Below, piece by piece: positions 1-11,497 of a stretch of DNA of 64,000 bases; within the stretch, counting starts at the first letter, position 1; each line of letters starts with the position of its first letter. Below the pieces are notes generated by a model. That model made no database searches and had not been told where the DNA came from. It worked only from the letters and a program-made list of their open reading frames with translations. The translations under genes were made by a program, and so were the position numbers. Source of the stretch: Colias croceus (taxonomy: Eukaryota > Arthropoda > Insecta > Lepidoptera > Pieridae); assembly GCF_905220415.1 (NCBI RefSeq), contig NC_059539.1, forward strand, positions 10,726,001-10,790,000, given 5' to 3'.

Positions 1-714
1 AACTTCTAATATCTACATAAAGGGACCATTCGCATATATGTAAATATTTAATTAAACATTTACTTTATAATGCTTTCAAAACTTAGTAGTCACGGGAATC
101 AGCTAGATTTTTATTAGAACAGTCGCAAAAGTCGCGGGAATCATCTAGTATTCAGCTACCGGGAAATACATAACTGTTATAGAATTTAAACGCTGCAAGT
201 GGCGCCAACTGTAGCCTATATTTGGTACCGTGTTACGGCCTTCGCATACTAAACTAAATTTTGGGCGTTTAATTTATGCCAAATATCGACTTTTAACTAA
301 ACACGCTTAAGTACTTTATGACGAATAAAATTGCATCATCATACACATCATACCTTATATGGTTCTACAAATTTTAACGAACGAAGTATTTAAAATTTTA
401 AATGTATCGATGTTCAAATATCGTTATTGAATCGTTTTAGATTGCATCGCAAAAAAAAATCTGAATTATCATAAGTAAAAAATGATATGGTTATGACATG
501 AGTTTTCATACGCAATCATTATAATAAATTTATTCACAAGTGTCGTAATTACAATTCTCGGTTTTAATAAATAAATTCTCGATTTGACACAGAACAAAGA
601 CAAAAAACCTAAGAAAAGCCCTTTTTCACTTTACCTATCTTAAGGGAAACATCAGGGGAAACACGAACCTTCATTATTCAATTTACTAGTATCTATAGTC
701 TATAGTTATATATA
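1..714. other. AT-rich intergenic or intronic DNA, no gene seen
   Basis: AT-rich sequence with no long open frame, no RNA gene and no repeat that I recognise. If the candidate exon at 2850-2981 is real, this stretch would lie in its first intron. Confidence 0.5.
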
Positions 715-905
715 AAACTCAAATTTATATATAAAACTCAAAGGTGACTGATATAGTGATCTATCAACGCACAGCCCAAACCACTCGACATATCGGGCTG
801 AAATTTCGCATGCAGGTAGATGTCATAACGTAGGCGTCCCCTAAGAAAGGATTTTAGAAAATTCATCCCCTAAAGGGGTAAAATAGGGGATGAAAACTTA
901 TACCA
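715..905 (+). repeat. Degraded interspersed repeat
   Basis: A moderately GC block carrying phrases such as GGCTGAAATTTCGCATGCAG and CCCCTAAAGGGGTAAAATAG. It resembles a repeat seen widely in lepidopteran genomes. Only this copy is visible here and its ends cannot be fixed, so class and boundaries are uncertain. Confidence 0.4.
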
Positions 906-1263
906 TGAAAATTTATCTTTTCCACGAATAAAACTGTACCCAATGACTTTGTTACAGAGTTCAGTTTTCTATTCATACACTCATACAACAATAAATTACC
1001 TCTCTATAACAGCTGATTACATATTTAAATGAATCGTCAAACAGCATTCAATGCAAACCCTTTTATCATACACGAGGTACGTCATTAAGCCTTCCAAAAT
1101 CCTATGTATTTTACCGAATTTATTTATTTTCACGCGTTGTTTTCACGCTATGTACCTATATTATAATTAATGCAATTATATTTATGACACTTGATGTCTA
1201 ATAATAATACGTTGGGCAAATTCGTATATACTTTTTAAACTTTATTCGTTTTTTATTTCCTAA

Positions 1264-1454
1264 CTAGCTGTGCCCCGCGGTTTCACCCGCGTGGCTCCAC
1301 TCCTATAGGTCTTGGCGTGATAATAAATATTAAATAGCCTTCCTCGATAAATAGGCTATCCTTACACCGGAAGAATTTTTCAAACCAGCAGTTACCTACT
1401 GAGATTAGCGCATTCAAACAAACAAACTCTTCAGCTTTACAATATTAGTATAGA
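1264..1454 (-). mobile_element. Helitron-like element, family A
   Basis: Read on the minus strand it starts TCTATACTAATATTGTAAAG, contains the AGAGTTTGTTTGTTTG and CTATTTATCGAGGAAGG blocks, and ends in a GC-rich hairpin followed by CTAG. The head and the hairpin-CTAG tail are the layout of non-autonomous Helitrons. It has no coding capacity. Several sister copies occur in this window. Confidence 0.7.
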
Positions 1455-2800
1455 TAAGTATAGATGAATGCAATTATATTTATGACAATTGATGTCTGTA
1501 GTCCGTTGGGAGAATTCCTACTTTTTAATCGTTATTCGCTTTTATTTCCTAATTATTAATATAACATTTGGACGTATGATAAAAATGTGGGTACATACAA
1601 CATTATCATGAAACAAGAGAAAACGGTTTTCATAATTTTTATTCAACCTGTAGATTCTCCATGTAATTATGAAAGTAATTGTAACGTCATCATGGTCTGT
1701 CTGGACCATAGAAATCTAAATAACAAGACACGTTGGACTGTATTTTGTTTACATACAAATAAAGTACATATTTCTTTTTTTAATCGCATCTTTCCGTGGT
1801 ATGAAATACTAAAGAATTCAATATAGGTAGGTCTATCCTTGAGTTAATTCAACTTTTATTTAATTCCTGCCATTGTAATTGTCATTTAGTTATAATTATT
1901 TCCAATAGTTTTATCCAAATAGTTTAATATTTAAATTTTAAAATGCTCTATTACTTTCTTTTGTCGTAGAAATGATTATAGAAATAAAATGAAATAAATA
2001 AGCTATTACTATTGTCTGCTAATTAAGATCTCGTCGGATTATCATCTTAAATACAATTAGAACCTAATAATTCTATTAATTTAAAGTTATAAAATCGCAT
2101 CAGTATTGTAGCATGGCTTTATAGGCTATTTACTGACGAGCGTTTTTACTTGTCAATAGTTTTTTGTTATCGCGCAACTGTTGCCTTACTTTTGTCGTGA
2201 TTTCATTATCATAATAATTAATAGGTATTTGACGAATTTTCGCCGATTGATAAAAAACAAATAACAATGCATTCATTACCGTAGTATATAGGTAACATTT
2301 TCCTTAAACCGATACATAGGTACCTATTTTTATAGATAAAATACTTTTTAAAATATAAAGAATTAGCGTAAAATATTAATCAAACGCACAGTATCTTAAT
2401 AAATTAAACTATAGTATTACATTAGGGTAAACGTAACGCAATGCATCTTTTAATTGAAAACAAAGAAAGCCAAACAGATTCAATAAAGATAAATGATTTA
2501 GCCAATATCAAAAGTAGCATGCAAAATAAGGTTGAGATTTAAACTGTAATGTCATATTTTATTCAAGGCGAATACAACAAAGAACCAGGTCAGTATAAAT
2601 TTAATAAAAAATAAATATCACAATTAGTGAAACAATTTATTTGACCTAAAAAGAAGTACAAAAAAGCTTTAGTATCAGAATGAAGAACCATTAAACCGCG
2701 TCCACAAAAACACAGCAACGCATACACGAATTACACAAACATAAAAATACACGGAACCACTGCACATAGACATAAAGCACTCAAGCGTGATCGGCCTCAT
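1455..2800. other. AT-rich DNA without a recognisable gene
   Basis: Only short chance open frames are present (for example a 79-codon one at 1587-1826 with no recognisable motif). The sequence at 1465-1560 partly repeats the 1150-1260 stretch (TGCAATTATATTTATGACA... and the ATTCGTTTTTTATTTCCTAA type), a local degenerate direct duplication flanking the family A element. Confidence 0.45.
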
Positions 2801-2849
2801 TTAGTTTTCAATTTAGACAGAAGGCCGCTGTAAAATGTCCGATACTTAC

Positions 2850-2981
2850 GTGAATGTTCAGATCGCCATCGGCGTCTCGATCGAACGGTAGTTTGGCCGG
2901 CCGCCAGACGCGGGGCGTAAGGGGCCCTTGATCAACCGCGGACGCGCGGTATCGAGGAAGTAAGTCCCAGCGAACTGTCAT
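2850..2981 (-). CDS. Candidate first coding exon, possibly ankyrin/IkB-like
   Basis: On the minus strand an ATG at 2981 opens a 44-codon frame ending exactly at a consensus donor (CAC then GTAAGT, 2849-2844), which would leave phase 0. The last residues read DRDADGDLNIH. That resembles the start of the first ankyrin repeat in IkB/Bcl3/NFKBIZ-type proteins (D-x-DGD-x-x-[LI]-H-[IV]), which is why I mention the family, but a dozen residues cannot establish it. The exon lies in a GC-rich island and has no in-frame stop just upstream, so the start could be further 5'. Later exons would lie at lower coordinates; none was found between 1 and 2840, so the gene would continue beyond the left edge. The frame could also be a chance product of the GC-rich island. 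Confidence 0.35.
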
Positions 2982-3140
2982 CGTTCGCACGGAAATCGGG
3001 CGGCGGCGGCGGCAGCGAGCGCGGCGCGCAGGCGCGCGGCGCCCGTTAACAGCCCTGCAAACCCCTGCAGCCCGGGCCCACCCTTTAAATCGAACGTCAT
3101 ATCCCGCTACCCCCTACCCGCTCCTGAAGCCACCCCGCAG
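2860..3140. promoter_or_regulatory. GC-rich island, possible promoter/5'UTR
   Basis: A sharp rise in GC and CpG in an AT-rich background, including a (GGC)n run and GGCGCGCAGGCGCGCGGCGCC-type sequence near 3000-3050. Its position directly upstream of the candidate minus-strand exon fits a promoter and 5' untranslated region. No TATA or initiator is assigned. Confidence 0.4.
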
Positions 3141-4593
3141 ACCCTAAAAAATGCATTGCGTAACGCTCCCACTGAATTCAGGCTCGATCAATTATACACC
3201 TGCGTCGCTAAGCCGATACTCGTATAGAATTCGGCTCGATAATGTGTCAACTACTAATGCGAGGCTGTTGAAAGCTTACTAGGTCAAGCCCAGATCTACA
3301 CGGGAATAGCTAGGGACCGTCTGATATTTTTACTTATCTGATGCCACCCGTGTTCGGAATAGTTCGAGGGGACACTCTAATTGATAAGAGACAAGCCATT
3401 GTTCCCATTTTTTATCGTTCAACAATTTATTGATGTACCTATCTCGTTTCATCAGCGAACAGTTTAGTTTTCGATTCTTAAGGATTACATCTGTAGCATT
3501 AAAATATGTAATATAGGTAATGGATATGGCATTGAAATGTATAACGAATAATGACTATGACATTTAATAAATCGATACAAAAAGCTGCGTAAATTTACAT
3601 AATACGACAATATTGAACATAAAAAACACTTCGAACAATGAATATGCAAGATAAAACCACGACACATTTTTTAAATTTATGTTTTATGCGAAAATTTCCA
3701 CGTGTAGTCGATTCATAGGAATATTCATAAACTTGCGTAAAAATCAATCCTTATTATGCAACTGCGTAATTGAAATGTACACATAATACATTATTATTAT
3801 TTGCATTGCAAAATGGCGGAGTGCTTGTAATCGATATTTGTTCAATACGCAATGATTAAATCAAAATACGTCTATGTATAGAATTCCTTAATTCAAGGTA
3901 GGCTCCCGATTTAGGTCGGCCTCTTACCTGGGAATTTGGAAAGTTACCACACCCTTACAGAAAAATAATGTTTATTATGTGATATATATTATTTCAAAAT
4001 AAAACAATCGTTTGCCTCTCCTCTACTTAGCCCGTACTATGTTTTTATATTTTTAACACCTAATCCTGAAATCGCGTTTACTTGCTGAAACGTTTTTTTT
4101 TTCATTAACAAAAAATATTCAAAAACCTTTTAAATTAAAATCACCCTGAAGTAAATGCTAGGTACTATTTAAGGACTTCACTAAATACTCGCTAACCGCA
4201 ACTCATTCATTAAAATAAATATCTAAAAATATGATTCATCTTATTGATTTTCTTTTAGTATTATTACTTGCAGATTGCTACGGCTTTGCGCGGCTAAACC
4301 AATGGTAAAATAATTTTTAAATGCAACAGGTTGTTACATGCTAAATAAATAAACAACACAATAAATAAATAATATCTACCCTCTTTATAATAAAAGTTAA
4401 CTACATTTTGACTTCATATTTTAATAATTGGAATCAAAAGCAAAATAAGTCCTATTTTGTAAGGTGCCGTTTTTCGTTCATACAAACAACATAATAAAGA
4501 AGCGTTACATCACAATAAAATTTAAGAACATTGATGTTTGCTATAGCGATGATTTATCAAGCAAATTGCTTATTTACCAGAGATTATTTTATA
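3141..4593. other. AT-rich DNA, no gene seen
   Basis: No supported gene, RNA or clear repeat. Short open frames here (60-65 codons) have no recognisable motif. Confidence 0.45.
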
Positions 4594-5612
4594 CTAGCTA
4601 CTCCGCGCGGTTTCACCCCCGTGGTTCCACTACTGTTGGTCTTAGCGTGATGATATAATTATATAATACATCAGTCAGAATCGACATTCAAAATCGAAAA
4701 TTTAACAATAATTCCAAAAGTTTTCAAACTTCGGTCAAGTGAATGGTTCATTGGGACGACAATAAATCTCATTTTGCCACCTTGTCCGCAGTCCGGAACA
4801 TTGTTAAAATTGCAAAATTATTTTTTTGCTGTATGGTCGTGAAAAAAAATCCAAAAGTTCTGCAAACTTGGTGAAGTTTTCGATATACCTAATATTTCAT
4901 ATCACGTATTAAATTTGCAATCAATCTAAGGAACATTGTTAAAATTGCAATTAAATTATTTTTTGATGTATGGGCGTGAAAAAAATTCCAAAAGTTCTGC
5001 AAACTCGACACAGATATCGGAAATATATACCGAACGGTTGTATAAATTTGCAACCTTTTTCGTTGACCGGAACATGTTTATTTATAATTATTTTTAATTC
5101 TTGGTAATTTTTTCGATTAAGGTGGTCTCGTAATAATTAAAAAAGTTTTGGTACTTGGTTGCTAACTTCGAAAACACATATTCTGATGCATTTACAAATT
5201 TGCAACCTCATTCAGTTTAATAATGTTCCGTACACGTACACTGAGATTGGTTGCAAATTTAATACGTGATATGAAATATTATATCGAAAACTTCCCCAAG
5301 TTTGCAGAACTTTTGAATTTTTTTTCACGACCATACAGCAAAAAATAATTTTATTGCAGTTCCGGACTGGGGACAGGTTGCAAAATGAGATTTATTGTCG
5401 TCCCAATGTACCATTCACTTGACCTAAGTTTGAAAACTTTTGGAATTATTTTGAATTGATTGTCTTGACTGACTGGAGTATAAAGCCTTCCTCGATAAAT
5501 AAGCTATCTATCTAACACCGAAAGAATTTTTCAAATCGGACCAGTAGTTCCCGAGATTAGCGAGTTCAAACAAACAAACTCTTCAGCTTTAATATTTTTT
5601 TAATAAACTTAG
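4594..5612 (-). mobile_element. Family A Helitron-like element split by a palindromic insertion
   Basis: The CTAG-hairpin end is at 4594-4660 and the rest of the family A body (CCTTCCTCGATAAATAAGC, TTCAAATCGGACCAGTAGTT, AACTCTTCAGCTTTAATATT) resumes at about 5478. The two parts are separated by an 0.8-kb inverted-repeat element. The outer copy is therefore older than the insert. Confidence 0.65.
4671..5477. mobile_element. Palindromic (foldback/MITE-type) element
   Basis: The left arm (TCAGTCAGAATCGACA... then TTCCAAAAGTTTTCAAACTT, AAGTGAATGGTTCATTGGGA, CGTGATATGAAA-type sequence) is found again as reverse complement in the right arm up to 5477. The arms are about 280 bp or more. The left side carries a second, partly diverged copy of a unit of about 134 bp beginning GGAACATTGTTAAAATTGC (at 4797 and 4931). 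No open frame. Target-site duplication not clear. Confidence 0.65.
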
Positions 5613-5751
5613 ATTTAACTTCCTCCAGTGATTGATGAATGCAAAAGTATCATTTATGTTTGATATTTTCTCTTTATTAGTTGAAGTCTTATTTTGACGA
5701 TAAGCAGTGATATGTTGATAACATTAACTGATAATATTTAACTAGCTGTGT

Positions 5752-5931
5752 CCCGCGATTATACCCGTAGTGCTCTGTTTCTGTTAGTCTTAGCGTGGTG
5801 ATATAATATTGCCAAGACTTCCTCGATATCTACCAGGGAAAAAAAATTTCAAATCGGACCAGTAGATCCTGAGATCAGCGCTTTCAATCAATCAAAAAAA
5901 TAAACTCTTCAGTATAATATTAAAGTATAGA
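5752..5931 (-). mobile_element. Helitron-like element, family A (diverged)
   Basis: CTAG-hairpin end at 5752, TTCAAATCGGACCAGTAG in the middle, and the head AATATTAAAGTATAGA at the far end. More diverged than the 13775 or 37428 copies. Confidence 0.6.
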
Positions 5932-5935
5932 TATG

Positions 5936-6012
5936 CGCCAATTTCTTTATTTAAGCATACAAAGGAACGTAGGGACAGAGAAAGCGACTTTGTTTTATAC
6001 TATGTAGGTAGT
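5936..6012 (-). mobile_element. Fragment of family D Helitron-like element
   Basis: Carries the family D block AAGCATACAAAGGAACGTAG and GACAGAGAAAGCGACTTTGT followed by TTTATACTATGTAG. The CTAG-hairpin part is missing. Confidence 0.45.
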
Positions 6013-6339
6013 TAAGTGGAGATCACAGTACATTGTCGGTATCTCAAAAAGCATTAATGTTTTATTAAACTGCCTATCGATCACAAAAGAGGCCCGTTTA
6101 GAAACCAGGTCATAATATTGTCTGAAAACTACTGCAGCTGTTGTGCTCCTTTCTGAAATAGAAACTCGATAAATGGGTCAAACGATGCGTTTCTTTTAAC
6201 TTTATTTATTTGCATTCATAGTTGAGATGTTTTTTGTATGACGTACGAAAGGATTTAAACGGGTTTATAATATGTTTTAATAGGTAGTCGTTGTATCGTA
6301 GTGATAGTCTTGTTATTTTGTTTTTCTATAAACAAATAT

Positions 6340-6490
6340 TAGAAAGCAGAAGAGTTTGTTTCTTTGTTTGAACATGCAATCTCAGGAAACATGGGTCTGA
6401 TTTGAAAAATTATTTCATTTTTAGATAGCCCATTTATCGAGGATATCATCTACTAGGATCGGATTAATGCGAGTAAGGCCGAGGAGCATA
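6340..6490 (+). mobile_element. Degraded family A fragment
   Basis: Recognisable by GCAGAAGAGTTTGTTTCTTTG, GTCTGATTTGAAAAATTATT and AGCCCATTTATCGAGGA. The 3' hairpin and CTAG are lost or too diverged to place. Confidence 0.5.
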
Positions 6491-6876
6491 ATTAGCGAGT
6501 GTAAACATAGTATTACCTGTATGCTGTTATAAATTATTAATTGCAAATTATAAAAAAGCAATTACATTTTTATCTTGATACGTCTGTATAGGAAATAGGA
6601 AGACATTCGAGCAATTTTTATAAACAATAACATTTATCTAAAGATAACTAATTTAATAATGATAATGTCTGTGATAAATAATAACGCATTAATATTAGAG
6701 CTAAGTTTTAGATAATTATATTTGTGTGATTAATCTCATGTTCTAGTCACCAGTTCAAATTCTTGTGTTTTATATAAATAAAATACATTGAAAATAACAA
6801 AATCTATTGTTTATTAATTTATAGAAATTGTTAAGTTTACACTAAATTAGGCTTTTATGGAAACAAGAGCGTCGAC

Positions 6877-7145
6877 ATACAGGGTGTCCCACTGTTGGTA
6901 TACTAAGCTCAAAGGAGGTTATAGTTTTGCATACGCTGAGTACGTAAAAATACTTATAAAATTCCAGACCCATTTTTTTTCAAATAGATAAATTCCTAAA
7001 ACTCTACTATGTGTACAGTGTACACCCAAAACAAGCAACCCGCCCAACTTGCGGTAAATGCTGGCTGCGCGAAGCTAGAGAATAAAACATGGATTTTCAG
7101 GAAAAATTTAGTAAAAAATTATTGAGGTGACGAAATTTGACGAAT
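6877..7145. repeat. Possible old transposon remnant
   Basis: Begins with CAGGGTGTCCCACTGTTGGT, a type of phrase common at ends of insect DNA-transposon remnants. No paired terminus or open frame could be found, so this is only a suggestion. Confidence 0.25.
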
Positions 7146-7494
7146 AATATTATTAAAATTTTCGCACTTGTTCAAATAGCGTATGTAATAGGTATAATTT
7201 TAATTTCAGTGCGTTGTTCTATTCTGTTTATTCTTAATTAATCGCAAATTGCAATCTGCAATCTTTACAGATCTGGGAGATTGTCACGACTTCAAATTAT
7301 TCACCACTACCCAATGTTTAAAACTGCTCAAATATTGTAATTAACACATACACAAAGATTTATTTACGCTAATAATTCATGCATTTGTGTGCATGAAGCC
7401 TATTCGTAGATACTAAAATTAAATGTGCTTTGTCATGATCTTGATTTGAGCAAGATTTCGGGGGACGGGGGGAATAGTGGAGTACCTATTGCAA

Positions 7495-7716
7495 TCCATA
7501 ATAATATTATAAATGCGAAAGTAACTCTGTCTGTCTGTCTGTCTGTTACTCAATCACGCCTTAACTACTGAACCGATTTGCATGAAATTTGGTATAGAGA
7601 TATTTTGATACCCGAGAAAGGACATAGGATAGGTTTTATCCCGGAAATCCCACGGGAACGGGAATTATGCGGGTTTTTCTTTGACTGCGCGGGCGATGCC
7701 GCGGGTGGAAAGCTAG
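7495..7716 (+). mobile_element. Helitron-like element, family B with (GTCT)n
   Basis: Full-looking copy: TC head, TAATATTATAAATGCGAAAG, a GTCT microsatellite (five repeats), the ACTGAACCGATTTGCATGAA core, a GC-rich hairpin and CTAG then T. It matches the lepidopteran non-autonomous elements known to carry hitchhiking GTCY microsatellites. Minus-strand sister copies are at 9557 and 54712. Confidence 0.75.
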
Positions 7717-7887
7717 TATAAGAATACGTAATAGTATCTCTATAGCTCGTGGACAGTGGTATGATAATGTACCTATATACTATAACCTATAATACTGTTT
7801 TTTCGTGAAATAGAAACAAACGAATAAACGATCATCCTATCTATCACAATCAATACAAACTTTTTTGGATGTAGGATTTACTATGTT

Positions 7888-7970
7888 CATTAAATAAATA
7901 AATAAATAAATCTTTATTTGCTCAAATATGGTTCACAAGTTGTTACTTTATGGAAAATACAGCACATTCG
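7888..7970 (-). mobile_element. LINE 3' tail with (TTTA)n
   Basis: A TAAA tetranucleotide run followed by TCTTTATTTGCTCAAATATG, which on the minus strand is a 3' untranslated end with a (TTTA)n tail. Only the end is present; family not assigned. Confidence 0.45.
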
Positions 7971-7974
7971 CCAG

Positions 7975-8380
7975 TTATAAAAATAAAATAAATAAATAAA
8001 TAAAAATAGCCTTTATTTACTGATAACATCATTACATTACAATACATTATAGTTCTATCTCTCTTGTAATAAATAATTTTCAATATATTACAATGCCTTT
8101 CATATTTATTTTAATACAATCAGTTTCATGAACATTTAACAATTTCATTTTTAATTTCAATTATGATAAGATTACATGCACTTTTAATCATTAATAACAA
8201 TATTTAATTAAATAATATGAATATAAATTAGATTCATTTTACATCGGTCATATACATCGGTAACTTAATTATCAGTTTGCCTTTTGGCATAGGCCTCCCC
8301 TAGGCTTTTCCATCTATCTCTATTTTCACTGTTAGTTATACTGGCATGCAAACATAATTTCACAGCTCCGCATAATCAGA
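7975..8380 (-). mobile_element. 5'-truncated non-LTR retrotransposon 3' end
   Basis: On the minus strand a short reading frame (8372 to 8265) ends in a stop, followed by about 260 bp of AT-rich 3' untranslated sequence and a tetranucleotide tail (TAAA/TTTA run, 7980-8005). This is the typical 5'-truncated LINE copy with a simple-repeat tail rather than poly(A). Confidence 0.55.
8265..8372 (-). pseudogene. Reverse-transcriptase C-terminal remnant
   Basis: About 35 codons are open on the minus strand, ending ENRDRWKSLGEAYAKRQTDN and a stop. The (D/E)RxxWxxLGEAY pattern is common at the C-terminus of lepidopteran endonuclease/reverse-transcriptase LINE proteins (recognised by eye, not by alignment). 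Everything upstream is missing, so it cannot make a working protein. The clade is not certain; the tetranucleotide tail leans towards RTE- or CR1-type elements. Confidence 0.5.
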
Positions 8381-8931
8381 AAAAAAAATACAATTTTATT
8401 ACATAAAAAAAAATAATTTTTAAACGATATGGCAACGAAGTTGAGTTCAAGATACGTAAGTACTTATAGGTTTAAGTCCTTATAGTCCTTTAATAGTATA
8501 TGAAGGTATACTTTTTATATATTGGAAACATATTGTACCTTCTTGGGACGCAGGGGGATTCTAAAAGAGCCAACCCATATCCATCGTATTATATTGAGAC
8601 TTTTCACTTTCGAGACGATTTGGCCTTGGAGCTAGATCTTCCAATAAGACATCGCTTGGCTCTTGTTTTTAATCTAAGATACATTTTTTATTCGATACAT
8701 TTTTTTTAAAGTGAAGTTCCGTGTCAACCTGAGGATGATCATCTGCATTCTTATAGACCATAACTTTTTGGTTTGCGAGAACATGATTTTAAATTTCAAC
8801 CAAACATCGATCCCAGGACTGCTCAGTTCTGTATTCATGTGTTTACTATTTTATACCACGGTGGCTTTATTTTCAGCTACTGTTAAATCTTTTCAGATAA
8901 GTTTTTGGTTTATTAATATACCATATACTAT

Positions 8932-9132
8932 ATGTTTTCAAAGAAAATCCTGCATAGTTCCCGTTTCCATGGAATTTCCGGGATAAAACCTATCATATGT
9001 GTTAATCCAACTTACTTATATGTGCTAATTGTCATTGTAATCGGTCCAGTAGTACCTATAAGTACCTATTTGCGTGAAAGATTAACAAACATACACACAT
9101 CCATCCTCATAAACTTTCGGATTTATAACATT
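8932..9132 (-). mobile_element. Helitron-like element, family C (3' end missing)
   Basis: Minus-strand family C body: CATAGTTCCCGTTTCC, GGGATAAAACCTATCATATG, TTGTAATCGGTCCAGTAGTA, CACATCCATCCTCATAAAC and a TTTATAACATTAG head. The GC-rich hairpin and CTAG are absent, so it is truncated or decayed. Confidence 0.55.
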
Positions 9133-9556
9133 AGCAGATGATTTAGGTATTATTACTGCAACCAGTGTCTAACATTTCGACCAACATTCAAGAAAACAGA
9201 AAACAGAATTCATGGAAATTTGGGAAAAAAACTGGGAAGTTTTTCTTGCTTCACGAACAATTTTATTACTGCGCAGTAAATCAAAAGCTACTGACGAAGA
9301 ATGCATTTTCGGAACATTCAGAGAATAGGTCAAGAAAACACATTTCATTTGCAATTTGCCTTTGTGTTGATTCTACCATTATATTAACTTTTCGTAATAT
9401 TTTATGAAGTTTGTAAGAAATCAGTAAATTCAAATTGGTTAAGCATAAAATATAGGTATATAAAATTTGTATGCAACAAAATTATTCCCCTTTATTTTGA
9501 AATTTATAGATTATTCATACAATAGTGTAATTTTTTTAATCAAATTATTAATTTAA

Positions 9557-9802
9557 CTAGGTTTCCACCCGCGGCATCGTCCGCGCAGTCAAAGAAAAAC
9601 CCGCATAGCATATATCCTGCTCCCGTGGGATTTCCGGGATAAAACCTATCCTATTTCCCGGGGTAAAAAGTAGCCATGTCCTTTCTCGGGTATCAAAATA
9701 TCTCTATACCAAATTTCATGCAGATTAATTCAGTAGTTAAGGCGTGATTGAGTAACAGACAGACAGACAGAGTTACTTTCGCATTTATAATATTAGTATG
9801 GA
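9557..9802 (-). mobile_element. Helitron-like element, family B
   Basis: CTAG at 9557, hairpin CCCGCGGCATCGTCCGCG, the B core, a GACAGACAGACAGA microsatellite and head TTTATAATATTAGTATGGA. Complete copy on the minus strand. Confidence 0.75.
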
Positions 9803-10831
9803 TTAATTATTCTGTGAAAAATAATTGAAGTTTAGTGATCAATATTGCATTTTCTATAATATATTTCGTTACTACACAAAATGCAATATTGATTTATTGT
9901 TTTAAAACGTAATAAAAAGTTATTATGTAGGTATAGGTACTTACCTTAAAATTTTTCACTGATCGAAGTTAATACTTTAACCTCAGATTACTAAATAATT
10001 ACAAAACTTCACGTAAGTATTTTCGAATGAACGTACTGAACTTTTGACGGGTTTAAAACGCGATTTATTCATTATATCATATTTTAACTCAACGAGCACT
10101 AAACAGTGAGTGTAGTCGCGAGTAAACTGAATTGATACATCTCAGTGACGGTATTTCAAAAAAATGTATTTCTAACTACCTCCTATTATTTTTATTTTTG
10201 AGGAAGACATCAATAAGCATAGATAAGGTTCTGAATTACGCCACTTATCGTAAAATATACAAATAAGTTTCTGTAATATTTATTTTTAAAATTATACCGC
10301 ATTGAAAAAAAATTGGAACTGGACAAAATTTTTTCGTGGCGTCGAAAGTATTGAGGTAGGTACTTACGCAAAAATAAAAGAATACAGTTAAATTAAGAAA
10401 TTCCTCCTTTTTGGAAGTCGGTTGATACATACCCGTACATTATACATATATATAATAAATTTGTATATTAGTTAAGAATTTTATTATTTTTTTAATTTTT
10501 GATTGGCATATCCTTACAATTACCGAATATAATAATTATGGTAAGTAACATTTTTCTTTAGGTATAGGTATTATACCAGAAACTGCAAGTGAAACCTGCG
10601 TGTTTGCAGTAGTATTAACATAAAGTACTCGCTATGCAAATAACCGAATTCGTCTATTTGTCTTTTAAATGCGTTGGCGGCCTACACGGCCATGTAAATT
10701 GTAATTGAATATTAATTAAGGAAAATTTTGGATTTAATCCCATATAATAATAAATTAATATCTATTATACCTACTTATCACAAGTTTACAAATTATTCAA
10801 AAAAAATACCTATAGGTACGTGTAACAAGAA

Positions 10832-11275
10832 CTAGCTCTGTCGCGCGGTTTTACCCCCGGACGAAACCACGGACAAAGGTAAGTACTAAGTATGTATTTG
10901 TAATAATAGTTTAGGAGCAACGGGAGCAGCCCGCCGGCGAAGACGAGGTCCCTTGTTCCGCGTTCCCGCGCCCACCCGGGTGAGCGCCCGTCCGATTAGG
11001 GCCCTTCTGGCCTCCTCCACTCAAGCGACAGCTCAAGCCGAGGTTCGTGGTCCCCGTCAAGGGGGGACGCCCTTGTGCATGTCGCTACCACGGTGAACCT
11101 TCAGTTCACCCCCGCGTCCGCGTTAAAATGTAGTAGCCCTTCTGGCTAACATTGAGAAACACCTTACAAAAAAAAAAAAAAACGGGAGCAGCCTTGACAA
11201 GTATCAAGGTGTTTTTACGAGAAAGAGTTACAAACATCCATCCATCCATCCACCCTAAAAAAACCATGACGTTTC
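10832..11275 (-). mobile_element. Helitron-like element, diverged, interrupted by a short insertion
   Basis: CTAG end with hairpin-like GC sequence at 10832-10880 and, after the insertion at 10931-11180, a family C-type tail (TTACGAGAAAGAGTTACAAA then CATC repeats). The duplicated insertion site lies within this element. Confidence 0.45.
10919..11192 (+). mobile_element. Short poly(A)-tailed retroposon with 12-bp duplication
   Basis: A GC-rich insert of about 250 bp (10931-11180) ends in a run of A and is bracketed by perfect 12-bp copies of AACGGGAGCAGC (10919-10930 and 11181-11192). The tail and duplication show insertion by target-primed reverse transcription. It is either a SINE or a 5'-truncated LINE end. 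No A/B-box pair is assigned and no open frame is recognised. Confidence 0.7.
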
Positions 11276-11497
11276 TAATAAAAATTAGTAGCAAGCAACC
11301 AGGATATTTTAATATTTTCTATGATATAGATTGTAATCTAAGGATAATGGATATAGATAGCCAACATGTAAAGAAAATGATACATCGTATATTCATATTT
11401 GAATAATACAATTTTCACAAACTACTATATCTAAACATCCAACAAACAAAAAAATAAAACGCTTTTAATCTATTATAGGTACTAACAACCAATATCG

